39,336 nucleotides of DNA from an uncultured Dysosmobacter sp. (GCA_934563745.1 CAKTHE010000022.1:1-39336); one strand, 5' to 3'. Shown: positions 1 through 9,065, counted from the first letter of the stretch. The notes: generated by a model not told the origin, from the letters alone. Numbers and translations: made by a program.

Positions 1-2
1 TC

Positions 3-455
3 ATCCCGCCCAAGGAGATCCAGAACGCCATGGAGAAGCAGATGAAGGCCGAGCGGGAGCGCCGGGAATCCATCCTTCAGGCCGAGGGCCAGAAGCAGAG
101 CCAGATTCTGGTGGCTGAGGGTGAGAAGCAGTCCGCCATTTTGCGGGCCGATGCCGCCAAGCAGGCCAAGATCATGGAGGCTGAGGCGGAGAAGACCGCG
201 AAGATCCTGGCGGCCGAGGCGGAGAGCGAAGCGATCATGAAGGTCCAGCAGGCCACGGCCGATGCGCTGAAGCTTCTGAACGAAGCGGCGCCCAACGATC
301 AGGTCGTAAAGCTCAAGGCGCTGGAGACCATGGCCAAGGTGGCGGACGGCAAGGCCACGAAGATCATTATCCCCAGCGAGCTGCAGGGTTTGGCCGGCCT
401 GGCGGCCGGCGCCAAGGCGGCGTTTGCGTCGGATCCGGAGGAGACGGTGCAGTAA
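3..455 (+). CDS. SPFH/band-7 (stomatin/QmcA-like) membrane protein, C-terminal part
   Basis: The 5' end lies outside the window; the reading frame is open from base 3 and 150 residues are visible. They begin with IPPKEIQNAMEKQMKAERE, the motif that follows the SPFH domain in stomatin/QmcA-like proteins. Next comes a long charged Ala/Glu/Lys coiled coil with repeated units such as AEGEKQSAIL and AEAEKTAKIL, then a short tail (KIIIPSELQGLAGL) typical of the family. Family knowledge: these proteins oligomerise on the cytoplasmic membrane, often with an NfeD partner, and organise membrane microdomains or proteases. The N-terminal membrane anchor and SPFH domain are not visible. The next gene starts 33 bases downstream on the same strand. 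Confidence 0.9.
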   Translation: MPPKEIQNAMEKQMKAERERRESILQAEGQKQSQILVAEGEKQSAILRADAAKQAKIMEAEAEKTAKILAAEAESEAIMKVQQATADALKLLNEAAPNDQVVKLKALETMAKVADGKATKIIIPSELQGLAGLAAGAKAAFASDPEETVQ

Positions 456-488
456 AGGCGCGTCCGCAGCGCCGGAAAGGAAGATTCC

Positions 489-924
489 ATGCAATTCCGC
501 GAAGTGCAAAACCGGGATGAGGCGCTGATGCAGGCGCTTTTGAGAATCTGGGAAGACTCGGCCCGGGCAACGCACCGCTTTCTTTCGAATGTGGAGGTGG
601 AGCGGATCAAAGCCTACGTTCCCCAGACGCTGCAGGGTGTTTCCCATCTGATCGTTGCAGAGGACCGTTCCGGTGTGTCGGCGGCGTTTATGGGGACCGA
701 AGGAGAGCGGCTGGAAATGCTGTTTCTTGCGCCGGCGGAACGGGGAAAGGGCCTGGGAAAGCAGTGGGATCCGGAATTACGGGATCCGGGAGGTCACGGT
801 AAACGAGCAGAACCCCCAGGCCGTCGGGTTTTACGAGCACATAGGCTTTAGGACCTATCAGCGTACGGATCAGGACGAGGAGGGCGGACCCTATCCGCTT
901 TTGTATATGAGACTGGGATCCTGA
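489..924 (+). pseudogene. YjaB-like GNAT acetyltransferase, frameshifted
   Basis: A single GNAT N-acetyltransferase is split over two frames. The first frame starts at ATG 489 behind AGGAAG and encodes the N-terminal half up to the acetyl-CoA loop AERGKGLGKQ (about residues 83-92), then runs into unrelated sequence ending at 851. The second frame resumes around 765-790 and encodes VNEQNPQAVGFYEHIGF and a PYPLLYM tail, ending at 924. The VNEQN...AVGFY...PYPLL pattern resembles E. coli YjaB, so the fold is clear although the substrate is not. The junction has two copies of GGGATCCGG (767-775 and 781-789), and the spacing to VNEQN is about 3-4 residues shorter than in YjaB, which fits an 11-base deletion between helix segments. 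It may be a real pseudogene or a sequencing error. A strong terminator follows. Confidence 0.8.
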
Positions 925-964
925 CGCTGCCGGCCGCGCAGACCCGGCCGGATCGGAATGCGAA

Positions 965-995
965 AGAGCCCCGCCCAGGGCGGGGCTCTTTTTTT
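965..995 (+). terminator. Rho-independent terminator after the SPFH/GNAT unit
   Basis: An 11-bp perfect stem (AGAGCCCCGCC with GGCGGGGCTCT) and a 3-base loop are followed by seven T. It ends the plus-strand transcript 40 bases after the acetyltransferase stop. Confidence 0.92.
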
Positions 996-1025
996 GAAGC
1001 AGCGTTTCTGCGGCCGCGGGGTATG

Positions 1026-1064
1026 AAAAAAGGCGGGGGCTTTCTTCTGAAAGCCCCCGCTTTT
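1026..1064 (-). terminator. Terminator of rnjA, bidirectional in form
   Basis: A 12-bp stem (GCGGGGGCTTTC with GAAAGCCCCCGC) has a TTCT loop, six A on its left and four T on its right. Read on the minus strand it is a GC hairpin followed by T6, 24 bases past the rnjA stop codon. It could also backstop plus-strand transcription. Confidence 0.88.
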
Positions 1065-1087
1065 ATGGTTCGGAAGAGCGGACCGGA

Positions 1088-2746
1088 TCACAGCCGGGTC
1101 ACAACGGGGATGACCATGGGGCTGCGCTTGGTGCTTTTGAAAAGGTAGTTGCTGACGGCGGACTTGACCGCGCCTCGCAGCTCGCCGTCATCCCGGCTGC
1201 GCTTGTGGGAGACGCCATCGGCCGCGTCGGCGGCCACGCTCTGCAGCTCCTTCATCAGGTCGCCGGACTCCTTGACGTAGATGAAGCCGCGGGTAATGAT
1301 CTCCGGCGGGGAGATCAGCTGCCCGTCGTGGGAAGAGATGGGCAGCACCACGACCACCATGCCGTCCTCGGCCAGGCGCTTCCGGTCCCGCATGACCACG
1401 GCGCCCACGTCGCCCACGCCGGAACCGTCCACATAGACCTCGCCGGCCGGGACCGAACCGCCCAGCTTCATGGTTTTGCCGGTGATTTCGATTACGCTGC
1501 CGTTTTCCGCGACGGCGATGTGGTTGCGCTCCATGCCCATCTGCTGGGCCAGCCGGGTGTGGATCTGAAGCATCCGCTGCTCGCCGTGGACGGGGATAAA
1601 GAAGCGGGGCTTGGTCAGGGCGTGGATGATCTTCAGTTCTTCCTGGCAGGCGTGGCCGGAGACATGCAGCATGTCGGCCTTGTCGTACACCACGGTGACG
1701 CCCTTGCGGAACAGCTCGTTGATGACCCGCCCCACCGTGACCTCATTTCCGGGGATGGCGGAGGCGGAGATGATGACCTTGTCGCCGGCACCCAGCTCTA
1801 CCTGCTTGTGGGTGGAGAAGGCCATGCGGTACAGGGCGCTCATTTCCTCGCCCTGGGAGCCGGTGGTGACGATGACCTGCTTGTTTTTGGGCAGGCCCTT
1901 GATCTTGTTGATGTCCATCAGGGTGTTTTTGGGGACCTTCATATAGCCCAGCTCCGTGGACACCTTCATCATGTTTTCCATGGACCGGCCGGTGACGGCC
2001 ACCTTCCGCCCGCACTGAGCGGCGGCGTCCAGCACCTGCTGGATCCGGTGCACATTGGATGCGAAGGTGGTGACGATGATCCGGTCGTCGCAGTTCTGGA
2101 ACTGACGGGTGAACGTGGCGCCCACGGTTTTTTCCGAGGGGGTGAAGCCGGGCCGCTCCACATTGGTGGAATCGGCCAGCAGGGCCAGTACACCCTCCTT
2201 GCCCAGTTCGCCGAAGCGGGCCAGATCGATCACATCGCCGTCAATGGGGGTGGAATCGATCTTGAAGTCGCCGGTGTGGACCACGGTGCCCATGCGGGTG
2301 TGGATCGCAAAGGCCACCGAGTCGGCGATGGAGTGATTCACGTGGATGAATTCCACGTTGAATTTGCCGGCCCGGACCGTTTCGCCCGCTTCCACGGTGA
2401 TGAGCTTGGTGCTTTTGGTCAGACCGTGCTCTTCCAGCTTCAGCCGGATGAGCCCGGCAGTCAGACGGGTGCAGTAGATCGGCATATTCACCTGCTTGAG
2501 CACATAGGGAATGGCGCCGATGTGGTCCTCGTGGCCGTGGGTGATGAACAGACCCCGGATCCGGCTGCGGTTTTTGATCAGATAGGACACATCCGGGATC
2601 ACCAGGTCGATGCCGTACATGTCGTCGCCGGGGAAAGCCATGCCGCAGTCCACGACGATGATCTCACCGCCGTATTCGTAGACGGTCATGTTTTTGCCGA
2701 TCTCGTCCAGACCGCCCAGAGGGATGATCTTCAATTTTTCTGCCAT
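1088..2746 (-). CDS. rnjA: Ribonuclease J
   Basis: A 552-residue metallo-beta-lactamase/beta-CASP ribonuclease that processes and degrades mRNA and matures rRNA from 5' ends in the cytoplasm. The N-terminus IIPLGGLDEIGKNM is diagnostic of RNase J. The zinc motif HGHEDH is near residue 75, followed by the conserved histidine and aspartate regions (NHSIADS, HTGDFKID), the beta-CASP domain (VHGEQRMLQ), and the C-terminal RNase J domain. Length matches the family (about 550). The start is ATG 2746 with AAAGGAG 10-12 bases upstream. It is monocistronic, divergent from gdpP, and closed by its own terminator. Only one RNase J gene is in the window; Bacillota often carry J1 and J2, so the assignment to J1 (rnjA) rests on general similarity. 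Confidence 0.95.
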   Translation of the reverse strand: MAEKLKIIPLGGLDEIGKNMTVYEYGGEIIVVDCGMAFPGDDMYGIDLVIPDVSYLIKNRSRIRGLFITHGHEDHIGAIPYVLKQVNMPIYCTRLTAGLIRLKLEEHGLTKSTKLITVEAGETVRAGKFNVEFIHVNHSIADSVAFAIHTRMGTVVHTGDFKIDSTPIDGDVIDLARFGELGKEGVLALLADSTNVERPGFTPSEKTVGATFTRQFQNCDDRIIVTTFASNVHRIQQVLDAAAQCGRKVAVTGRSMENMMKVSTELGYMKVPKNTLMDINKIKGLPKNKQVIVTTGSQGEEMSALYRMAFSTHKQVELGAGDKVIISASAIPGNEVTVGRVINELFRKGVTVVYDKADMLHVSGHACQEELKIIHALTKPRFFIPVHGEQRMLQIHTRLAQQMGMERNHIAVAENGSVIEITGKTMKLGGSVPAGEVYVDGSGVGDVGAVVMRDRKRLAEDGMVVVVLPISSHDGQLISPPEIITRGFIYVKESGDLMKELQSVAADAADGVSHKRSRDDGELRGAVKSAVSNYLFKSTKRSPMVIPVVTRL

Positions 2747-3039
2747 AAAATACGATACTCCTTTATTCGTTTCAAACGTACGTATTTCACAGGCTCCATG
2801 GGTATAACAGGACAGACGCGGCCATCAGGACGCGCCAAAGCAAGACGCACCGCCCAGCTGCCCGGCCCCGTTACGCCGGCAGAAAAGCGGACTGCGTCAT
2901 CAGCCCGAACCTGTGAAATTGTGTTTATTAAACCGGAAGAAGTGGAATGCTCCCGGTGAAATACAAAGCAGAGGCGGCGCCGGCAAAAAGCTGCCCGGGC
3001 ACCGTTTGGATAACTCAGTATACCACAAGGACCCGCCTT

Positions 3040-3068
3040 TGTATACACTTTTTGAAAAATTTGGGCAA
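3040..3068 (-). promoter_or_regulatory. Candidate rnjA promoter
   Basis: On the minus strand TTGCCC and TATACA are separated by 17 bases. A second -10-like TATACT lies just downstream at 3017-3022. Transcription from here would give a leader of about 290 nt before rnjA. The match is moderate. The rest of the 507-base rnjA-gdpP gap (2747-3253) shows no gene that I can support. Confidence 0.45.
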
Positions 3069-3139
3069 TGCGCGGCTGCACGGATCCGCCGCGGCCCGAT
3101 TTTTCCGTGTTTTCCGGGGCGTTCCGGACCGGGGAACCC

Positions 3140-3168
3140 TTGCGCGGGTCAAGAAAAGCTGGTATACT
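3140..3168 (+). promoter_or_regulatory. Sigma-A type promoter of the gdpP-rplI-dnaB unit
   Basis: TTGCGC, a 17-base spacer and TATACT, 86 bases upstream of the gdpP start. It is the best plus-strand match in the divergent gap. Confidence 0.7.
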
Positions 3169-3253
3169 GTTAGTCCTGATCGTATGCTGTCTGTGCCGAC
3201 CGCGCAGAAGACCGGCATCGGCCTGCGGGCTGCCGGAATAAGGAGTGGAAACG

Positions 3254-5242
3254 ATGAACAAAAAGCTTTCGCGGCTGCTGGAGCCGAATCTGAAGCTGTA
3301 TTTTGTCTGCATGGTGATCTTCTGCCTGGCGGCGATCCCCGTGAAGCCGCTGCTGGCGGCGGCGGAGGCCTGCGTCACGGCGGCGCTGTATTACTATTTT
3401 ACCAACAGCAGCAAGAAGCGGCGGCAGGGGATCATTCAGTACATCGACAATCTGACCGGAAGTGTGGATTCGGCCAGCAAGTCCACGCTGATCAATTCGC
3501 CGCTGCCGATTATGGTGTTCCGCCCGGACACCGGGGAGATCATCTGGAGCAACGAAAACTTCCTGCAGCTGGCCGGCGTCCGGGAGCATCTTTTTGAGAT
3601 GAAGGTGGAGGATGCGGTGCCGCTGTTTTCTGCCCAGTGGCTGCTGGAGGGGAAGCAGCTGTGCCCCGACCGGGTGCGCATGAACAACCGGCAGTTCCGG
3701 GTATACGGCAGCCTGGTGCGGGCCAAGGGCAAGGGGACGGAGCAGAACCTGGTGGCGACCACCTACTGGGTGGATACGACGGAGGGGGATGCCCTGAAGG
3801 AGCGCTATCTTGCCAGCCGGCCGGTCATCGCCATTTTGCAGGTGGATAACTACGAGGAGCTGATGAAGGCCTGCGCAGACACGCAGCGCAGCGCGCTGCT
3901 GGCGCAGATCGATGAGAAGCTGAATCTCTGGGCGGAGGGCTGCGGCCTGCTTTTAAAAACGGACCGGGATCATTATCTGTTCCTGTTTGAAGAGCAGTAT
4001 TACGACCATTTTGTCAAGGATCGCTTCTCCATTCTGGACAGCATCCGGGATATCAAGGCGGCCGAGAGCCTGCATCCCACGCTGTCCATCGGCGTGGGCA
4101 AGGACGGCGAGGGCCTGACCGAGCTTTACAAAAACGCGAATCTTTCGCTGGAGATGGCCCTGTCCCGGGGCGGCGATCAGGCGGTGGTGCGCAATCGGCT
4201 GGACTTTGAGTTTTACGGCGGCCGGGCCAAGACCACGGAAAAGCGGACCAAGGTCAAATCCCGGGTCATGGCCAATGCCCTGGGCGAGCTGATGGAGGAT
4301 GCCGATCAGATCTACATCATGGGCCACAGCTACGCGGACTTTGACTGCCTGGGCGCCGCGGCGGGCCTGTGCTGCATTGCCCGAAAGCGGGGCAAGCAGG
4401 CGAAGATCGTGCTGGATCTGGAGCACAATGCCGCCGGCGCCGTGGTGGAGCAGCTGCGCCGCCTGCCGGAGTATGAGCATACGTTCCTTTCCGGGAATGA
4501 TGCGTTTTTGAAGGTGCAGCCCGGCGCTCTTCTGATCGTGGCGGATACGAACCGTCCGGACATGGTGGAGAGCCGGCAGCTGCTGGAGACCTGCAACCGC
4601 GTGGCGGTCATCGACCATCACCGCCGGGCGGCGGAGTATATTGAGAATGCGGCGCTGAATTTCCACGAACCGTATGCCTCTTCCGCGGCGGAGCTGGTGA
4701 CGGAGCTGCTGCAGTATCTGGTGGAGCCGTCGGATCTGCTGCATGCGGAGGCGGAGGCGCTGCTGGCCGGCATCGTGCTGGATACGAAGCACTTTTCCAT
4801 GCGGACCGGCGGCCGCACCTTTGAAGCTGCCGCCTTCCTGCGCCGGGCCGGCGCGGACACGGCGGAGGTGCAGCGTCTGTTTCAGGGCAACCTGGGTGAT
4901 ATGGTCACACGCTATGATATTATCCGGCAGGCCCGGGTGGTGCGGGAGGGCATTGCCCTGTCCGTGATCGGCCGGGATGGGATCGACCGGGTGGCAGCGG
5001 CCCAGGCGGCGGATGAACTGCTGACGCTGAAGGGGATCCAGGCCTCCTTTGTGGTGTACCGGACCGGACGGGATGTTATGATGTCTGCCCGCTCCCTGGG
5101 CGATATCAACGTTCAGGTGATCGTGGAAGCGCTGGGCGGCGGCGGAAACTCCACCACGGCCGGCGGTCGGGTGGAGGATGCGGACCCGGAGGATGTGGGC
5201 GCGCGGCTGGAGGCGGCCATTGAAGATTACTGCAGCCAGTGA
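3254..5242 (+). CDS. gdpP: GdpP-type cyclic-di-AMP phosphodiesterase (DHH/DHHA1)
   Basis: A 662-residue membrane protein predicted to hydrolyse c-di-AMP to pApA. ATG 3254 is preferred over GTG 3245, because AAGGAG (3240-3245) overlaps the latter and sits 8 bases before the ATG. Two membrane segments (about residues 14-48) are followed by a PAS-like region (80-150), a degenerate GGDEF-like domain (about 188-318) and the DHH domain. The manganese ligands expected for the family are visible: H358, D362 and D364 in GHSYADFD, D431 in ADTNRP, DHH at 454-456 and D510. The DHHA1 glycine motif reads GGGGNSTTAGG, with Asn632 where I would expect His. gdpP-rplI-dnaB is a conserved Bacillota order and supports the call. 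c-di-AMP controls potassium transport and wall homeostasis in this phylum. Confidence 0.95.
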   Translation: MNKKLSRLLEPNLKLYFVCMVIFCLAAIPVKPLLAAAEACVTAALYYYFTNSSKKRRQGIIQYIDNLTGSVDSASKSTLINSPLPIMVFRPDTGEIIWSNENFLQLAGVREHLFEMKVEDAVPLFSAQWLLEGKQLCPDRVRMNNRQFRVYGSLVRAKGKGTEQNLVATTYWVDTTEGDALKERYLASRPVIAILQVDNYEELMKACADTQRSALLAQIDEKLNLWAEGCGLLLKTDRDHYLFLFEEQYYDHFVKDRFSILDSIRDIKAAESLHPTLSIGVGKDGEGLTELYKNANLSLEMALSRGGDQAVVRNRLDFEFYGGRAKTTEKRTKVKSRVMANALGELMEDADQIYIMGHSYADFDCLGAAAGLCCIARKRGKQAKIVLDLEHNAAGAVVEQLRRLPEYEHTFLSGNDAFLKVQPGALLIVADTNRPDMVESRQLLETCNRVAVIDHHRRAAEYIENAALNFHEPYASSAAELVTELLQYLVEPSDLLHAEAEALLAGIVLDTKHFSMRTGGRTFEAAAFLRRAGADTAEVQRLFQGNLGDMVTRYDIIRQARVVREGIALSVIGRDGIDRVAAAQAADELLTLKGIQASFVVYRTGRDVMMSARSLGDINVQVIVEALGGGGNSTTAGGRVEDADPEDVGARLEAAIEDYCSQ

Positions 5243-5258
5243 CGGCTTTGGAGCCGTC
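5241..5258 (+). other. Stem-loop between gdpP and rplI
   Basis: A perfect 7-bp hairpin (GACGGCT, loop TTGG, AGCCGTC) overlaps the gdpP stop codon. No T-run follows directly, so a processing, stability or attenuation role is more likely than full termination. Function is inferred. Confidence 0.45.
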
Positions 5259-5310
5259 GATTTGAAACGAATTCTTTTTATTTCGAAACGATAAAGGAGC
5301 AAGAAGTACC

Positions 5311-5757
5311 ATGAAAGTCATTTTACAGCAGGACGTGAAGGGCCAGGGCAAGAAGGGCCAGATGATCGAGGTTTCGGAGGGGTATGCACGGAACTATCTG
5401 CTGCCCCGGAAGCTGGCGGTGGCCGCAACGGCGGATGCCATCAACACCATGAATCTGAAGGAGAAGGCCCGCCGCGCGGAAGAGGCCCGTCAGCGGGCGG
5501 AGGCGCTGGAGACGGCGGAGAAGCTCAAGGGCTGCGTTGTGAAGCTGACGGCGAAGGCCGGGCAGGGCGGCCGTCTGTTCGGCGCCGTGACCACCAAGGA
5601 GATCGCCGAGGGCCTTTCCAAGCAGCATGGGCTGGAGATCGCCAAGCAGAAGCTGGTGCTGGAGGAGCCCATCAAGGCCTTCGGCAGCTATCAGATCAAA
5701 GCCAAGCTGGGCTTTGAGGTGGTCGCCACGGTGTACGTGGTGGTCAGCGAGGAATAA
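5311..5757 (+). CDS. rplI: 50S ribosomal protein L9
   Basis: A 148-residue protein with the L9 signature at its N-terminus (MKVILQQDVKGQGKKGQM, EVSEGYARNYLLPRKLA). The long connecting helix, rich in Lys/Glu/Ala, is followed by the C-terminal domain (GRLFGAVTTKEIAEGL). Length equals the usual 148-150. L9 binds 23S rRNA at the L1 stalk base and influences frame maintenance. The start has AAAGGAG about 12 bases upstream. It lies between gdpP and dnaB, the usual Bacillota context, probably on the same transcript. Confidence 0.98.
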   Translation: MKVILQQDVKGQGKKGQMIEVSEGYARNYLLPRKLAVAATADAINTMNLKEKARRAEEARQRAEALETAEKLKGCVVKLTAKAGQGGRLFGAVTTKEIAEGLSKQHGLEIAKQKLVLEEPIKAFGSYQIKAKLGFEVVATVYVVVSEE

Positions 5758-5823
5758 GCGCGCCCCGGGCCGGACCCGGGCAGCGGATACGATTCCCGCC
5801 GTTGCGGGCAGGAGGTGGCCACT

Positions 5824-7179
5824 GTGGCAAATGAAGAGCTGCTGGTGCGGCAGATGCCCCACTCGCTGGAAGGGGAGCAGGCGGTATTGGGGTCCATGCT
5901 GATCGATGCCGGGTGCATCAAGGAGGTCATGGACAAGCTGCGTCCGTCGGATTTTTACCTGCGGCAGAACCGGGAGATTTTTGAGACCATTTACTCCATG
6001 TTCACCTATGCCCGTCCGGTGGACGGGATCACGGTGGCGGAGGAGATGGTCAAGCGGGGCACTTACGAGGAGAATGTGACCCGGAACTATCTGGCCCAGC
6101 TGATGGAGGTCACGCCGACGTCCGCCAATGTGATGGAGTATGTGGCCATCGTGCGGGACAAGGCGCTGCTGCGGTCGGTGGCCCAGGCGGCGTCGGAGAT
6201 CACGGCGCTGGTCCAGGAGGCCGGCGATGCCGGTGAGACGCTGGAAGCGGCCGAGCAGAAGATCTATGCCATTCGCCGGGGGCAGAGCGCGCAGGATATG
6301 GTTCCGGTTTCTGCGGTGCTGCCGGACGTGCTGGACCAGCTTTCCGCCCTCAGTGAAGACGGCGGCGGTCAACTGTCGGGCCTTTCCACCGGGCTGAGCG
6401 CGGTGGACGCCAAGATCTCCGGCCTGAACCGTTCGGACCTGGTGCTGCTGGCAGCGCGCCCCGGCATGGGCAAAACGTCCATGGCACTGAATATGGCGCT
6501 GAACGTGGCCAAAAGTTCCCGCAAGACCGTCGCCATTTTTTCGTTGGAAATGTCCAAGGAACAGTTGGTGACCCGGCTGCTTTCGGCAGAGGCGCTGGTG
6601 GAGAACACCCGCCTGAAAAACGGAAACCTGCGGGAGACGGACTGGGTCCGGATCGCAGATGCATCCACTGTGCTCAACCAGGTGGACATCCGCATTGACG
6701 ATAACCCCATGCTCTCGGTGGCGGACATGAATGCCAAGTGCCGCCGGCTGGACGACCTGGGCCTGGTGGTCATCGACTATCTGCAGCTGATGACCTCGGC
6801 CGGCGGCCGGGGGTACTCCGGCGAGAACCGTCAGCAGGTGGTGTCGGATATTTCCCGTATGCTGAAGATTATGGCCAAGGAGCTGGACGTGCCGGTGGTC
6901 TGCCTGAGCCAGCTGTCCCGCGCCAATGAAAAGCGCGAGGATAAGCGCCCCATGCTGTCGGATCTGCGTGAATCCGGCGCCATTGAGCAGGACGCGGATA
7001 TTGTGCTGTTCCTGTTCCGGGACGACTATTATAACGAAGATTCGGAGAAGCGGAACATTGCCGAGTGCATTGTTGCCAAAAACCGCCACGGCGAAACCGG
7101 CAAGGTGGAGCTGCGCTGGCTGCCGGAGTACACCAGCTTCGGCACGCTGGAAACGCGCTTTGACGATGATGAAGCCTGA
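5824..7179 (+). CDS. dnaB: Replicative DNA helicase DnaB
   Basis: A 451-residue hexameric 5'-3' helicase of the replication fork (B. subtilis DnaC equivalent). GTG 5824 is chosen over GTG 5815 because AGGAGG (5810-5815) overlaps the first and is 8 bases from the second. The N-terminal DnaB domain (LEGEQAVLGSMLID, about residues 15-110) joins a RecA-like domain with Walker A ARPGMGKTS (211-219), FSLEMSKEQL, Walker B VVIDYLQLM and LSQLSRANEKREDKRP. The arginine-finger region (SDLRESGAIEQDADIVLF) is intact. The stop overlaps the start of tilS, implying translational coupling. No intein or other insertion is seen. Confidence 0.97.
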   Translation: MANEELLVRQMPHSLEGEQAVLGSMLIDAGCIKEVMDKLRPSDFYLRQNREIFETIYSMFTYARPVDGITVAEEMVKRGTYEENVTRNYLAQLMEVTPTSANVMEYVAIVRDKALLRSVAQAASEITALVQEAGDAGETLEAAEQKIYAIRRGQSAQDMVPVSAVLPDVLDQLSALSEDGGGQLSGLSTGLSAVDAKISGLNRSDLVLLAARPGMGKTSMALNMALNVAKSSRKTVAIFSLEMSKEQLVTRLLSAEALVENTRLKNGNLRETDWVRIADASTVLNQVDIRIDDNPMLSVADMNAKCRRLDDLGLVVIDYLQLMTSAGGRGYSGENRQQVVSDISRMLKIMAKELDVPVVCLSQLSRANEKREDKRPMLSDLRESGAIEQDADIVLFLFRDDYYNEDSEKRNIAECIVAKNRHGETGKVELRWLPEYTSFGTLETRFDDDEA

Positions 7180-8509
7180 ACTGACCGGACCGAAAGCGCT
7201 GCTGCGGCAGCTGCCGCAGGGCAGCCGCTGCTTGTGCGCCGTTTCCGGCGGACTGGATTCCATGTGCCTGCTGCATCTGCTGGCGTTTTGGGGGCGGACG
7301 CAGGGGCTTTGGGTTGCTGCGGCGCATTTTCATCATGGGATCCGGGGCGCGGAGGCGGACCGGGACGAAGCATTCGTCCGGGAGACCTGCGCCCGCTGGG
7401 AGGTCCCCTTTGCGGCCGGCCGGGGCGACGTCCGGGCCGCGGCACAGCGGGAAGGACGTTCCCTGGAGGAGGCCGGACGCAATCTGCGCTATGCCTTCCT
7501 GGACCGGACGGCCGGAGAACTGGACTGCGCGGTGGTGCTGACGGCGCATCACGCCGACGATCAGGCGGAGACTGTGCTGTTCAACCTGATCCGGGGCAGC
7601 GGCGTCCGGGGCCTTACGGGGATGCCGGTTTCCCAGGGGCGCATGCTGCGCATTTTTTTGAAAACGCCTCGGGCGGAGCTGGCAGCCTATGCCGCCGCCC
7701 ATGGGATCGCTTATGTGGAGGATTCCACAAACGCCGACGCCGCGGCGGCCTCCCGCAATTTCCTGCGGCTGCGGGTAATGCCGCTGCTGCGGGAGGTGAA
7801 TGCCGCCGCTCCGGAGCATCTTGCCGCGGCGGCGGAGCGGCTGCGCCAGGTGGACGTCTGGATCGAGGAAGAAGCCGGACGCTGGGCAGGATCCGCGGTC
7901 CGCGAAGGGGACCGGATCACGCTGGCGGCGGCGCCGGACCGCTGGCAGGAAATTCCTCAGCCGGTGCGTCCCCGGCTGATCCTGCTGCTGCTGGAGCGGC
8001 TGGGTGCCGGGCGGAAGAATGTGGACGCCGCGCAGCTTGAGACGCTGGACGTCCTGGCCTGCCGGGGGCGCGGAAGCGTGGATTTCTCCGGTGGCTTTCG
8101 GGGCTGCTGCGGCGATGGCTGCGTGGTCCTGGAACGGGTCCAAAGGCCGGAGACCCGGGCGGAGCTGCCGCTGTCCGTGCCTGTGCGCTGGGGCGCTTAT
8201 ACGCTGACCCGCCTGGCCGGCGCGGCGGCGGAGGGGATTGCCCTGAAGGCCGGCGCAGAGGACCGGGTGGAGGTGGGCCCCTGCCCGCCGGGGGCACGGC
8301 TTTTTCTGCCGGAAGCCTCCGGCGCGCGCACCGTTAAGCGGCTGTGCCTGGACCGGCGGATTCCCCTGGAGCGCCGGACCGCCCTGCCGGCCCTTTATGT
8401 GAACGGCGTTTTGGCGGCCGTTTGGGAGCTTGGAACGGACCGCCGGTTCAGACCGGCGGAAAAAGAAGCGGACTGTTTGATCCAAATCATTCATAATAAA
8501 GAGGAGTAG
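7166..8509 (+). CDS. tilS: tRNA(Ile)-lysidine synthase
   Basis: A protein of about 447 residues that uses ATP and lysine to convert C34 of the CAU-anticodon tRNA-Ile to lysidine, allowing AUA decoding. The PP-loop motif SGGLDS is at about residues 27-32, followed by HFHHGIRG, the conserved LTAHHADDQAETVLFNL block and the RNFLRLRVMPLL element. A TilS C-terminal domain follows (about residues 330-440). Two consecutive ATG codons (7166 and 7169) lie inside the end of dnaB, giving an 11-14-base overlap; either could be used. The hpt start is 4 bases after the stop. dnaB-tilS-hpt-ftsH spacing suggests one operon. The C-terminal half is very Ala/Arg/Gly rich, like other GC-rich members. Confidence 0.94.
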   Translation: MMKPELTGPKALLRQLPQGSRCLCAVSGGLDSMCLLHLLAFWGRTQGLWVAAAHFHHGIRGAEADRDEAFVRETCARWEVPFAAGRGDVRAAAQREGRSLEEAGRNLRYAFLDRTAGELDCAVVLTAHHADDQAETVLFNLIRGSGVRGLTGMPVSQGRMLRIFLKTPRAELAAYAAAHGIAYVEDSTNADAAAASRNFLRLRVMPLLREVNAAAPEHLAAAAERLRQVDVWIEEEAGRWAGSAVREGDRITLAAAPDRWQEIPQPVRPRLILLLLERLGAGRKNVDAAQLETLDVLACRGRGSVDFSGGFRGCCGDGCVVLERVQRPETRAELPLSVPVRWGAYTLTRLAGAAAEGIALKAGAEDRVEVGPCPPGARLFLPEASGARTVKRLCLDRRIPLERRTALPALYVNGVLAAVWELGTDRRFRPAEKEADCLIQIIHNKEE

Positions 8510-8513
8510 AACA

Positions 8514-9065
8514 ATGAAGACAGAGATGGAAAAGGATATCCTCAAGGTCCTGGTTACGGAAGAGGAGCTCAAAGCACGGGTGGCCGAGCTGGGTGCGGAG
8601 CTGTATGACCGCTTCGAGGGGAAAAACCCGCTGTTTTTGGGCGTACTGAAGGGCTCGTTCATTTTCATGGCGGATCTGGTCCGGGCGGCGCAGGTCAAAA
8701 GCGATGTGGAGTTCATTGCGGTTTCCTCCTATCAGAACGCGACGGTCTCGTCCGGCCGGGTACAGATCACCCACGATCTGCAGCAGGATATTACCGGCCG
8801 TCATGTGATCATTGTGGAGGATATTCTGGACTCCGGCAATACGCTGGCCTTTTTGAAGGACTATCTGATGACGAAGGGCGCGGCGGAGATCACCATCGTG
8901 ACCCTGCTGGATAAGCCGTCCCGCCGGGTGAAGGCCATCACGCCGGATCTGGCCGGCTTTGTGGTGCCGGATGAGTTTGTGGTGGGCTATGGCCTGGATT
9001 ACTGCCAGCAGTACCGCAATGTTCCGTATATCGGCGTTTTGAAGCCGGAGGTCTATTCGCACTAA
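8514..9065 (+). CDS. hpt: Hypoxanthine(-guanine) phosphoribosyltransferase
   Basis: A 183-residue type I phosphoribosyltransferase that makes IMP (and usually GMP) from the free base and PRPP in the cytoplasm. Visible motifs are the substrate loop [14 protein letters not shown] (about residues 42-55), the flexible-loop region [14 protein letters not shown], the PRPP-binding [13 protein letters not shown] (about 100-112) and the C-terminal base-binding segment [15 protein letters not shown]. Length matches the family (about 180). ATG 8514 has AGAGGAG about 8 bases upstream and follows tilS by 4 bases. tilS-hpt-ftsH is a classic Bacillota trio. With xpt and guaA elsewhere in the window it forms part of purine salvage. 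Confidence 0.96.
   Translation: MKTEMEKDILKVLVTEEELKARVAELGAELYDRFEGKNPLFLGVLKGSFIFMADLVRAAQVKSDVEFIAVSSYQNATVSSGRVQITHDLQQDITGRHVIIVEDILDSGNTLAFLKDYLMTKGAAEITIVTLLDKPSRRVKAITPDLAGFVVPDEFVVGYGLDYCQQYRNVPYIGVLKPEVYSH

Noticed and set aside
1205..2959. Open frame opposite rnjA
   Set aside because: Asp/His/Gly-rich translation with no domain; rnjA is unambiguous on the other strand.
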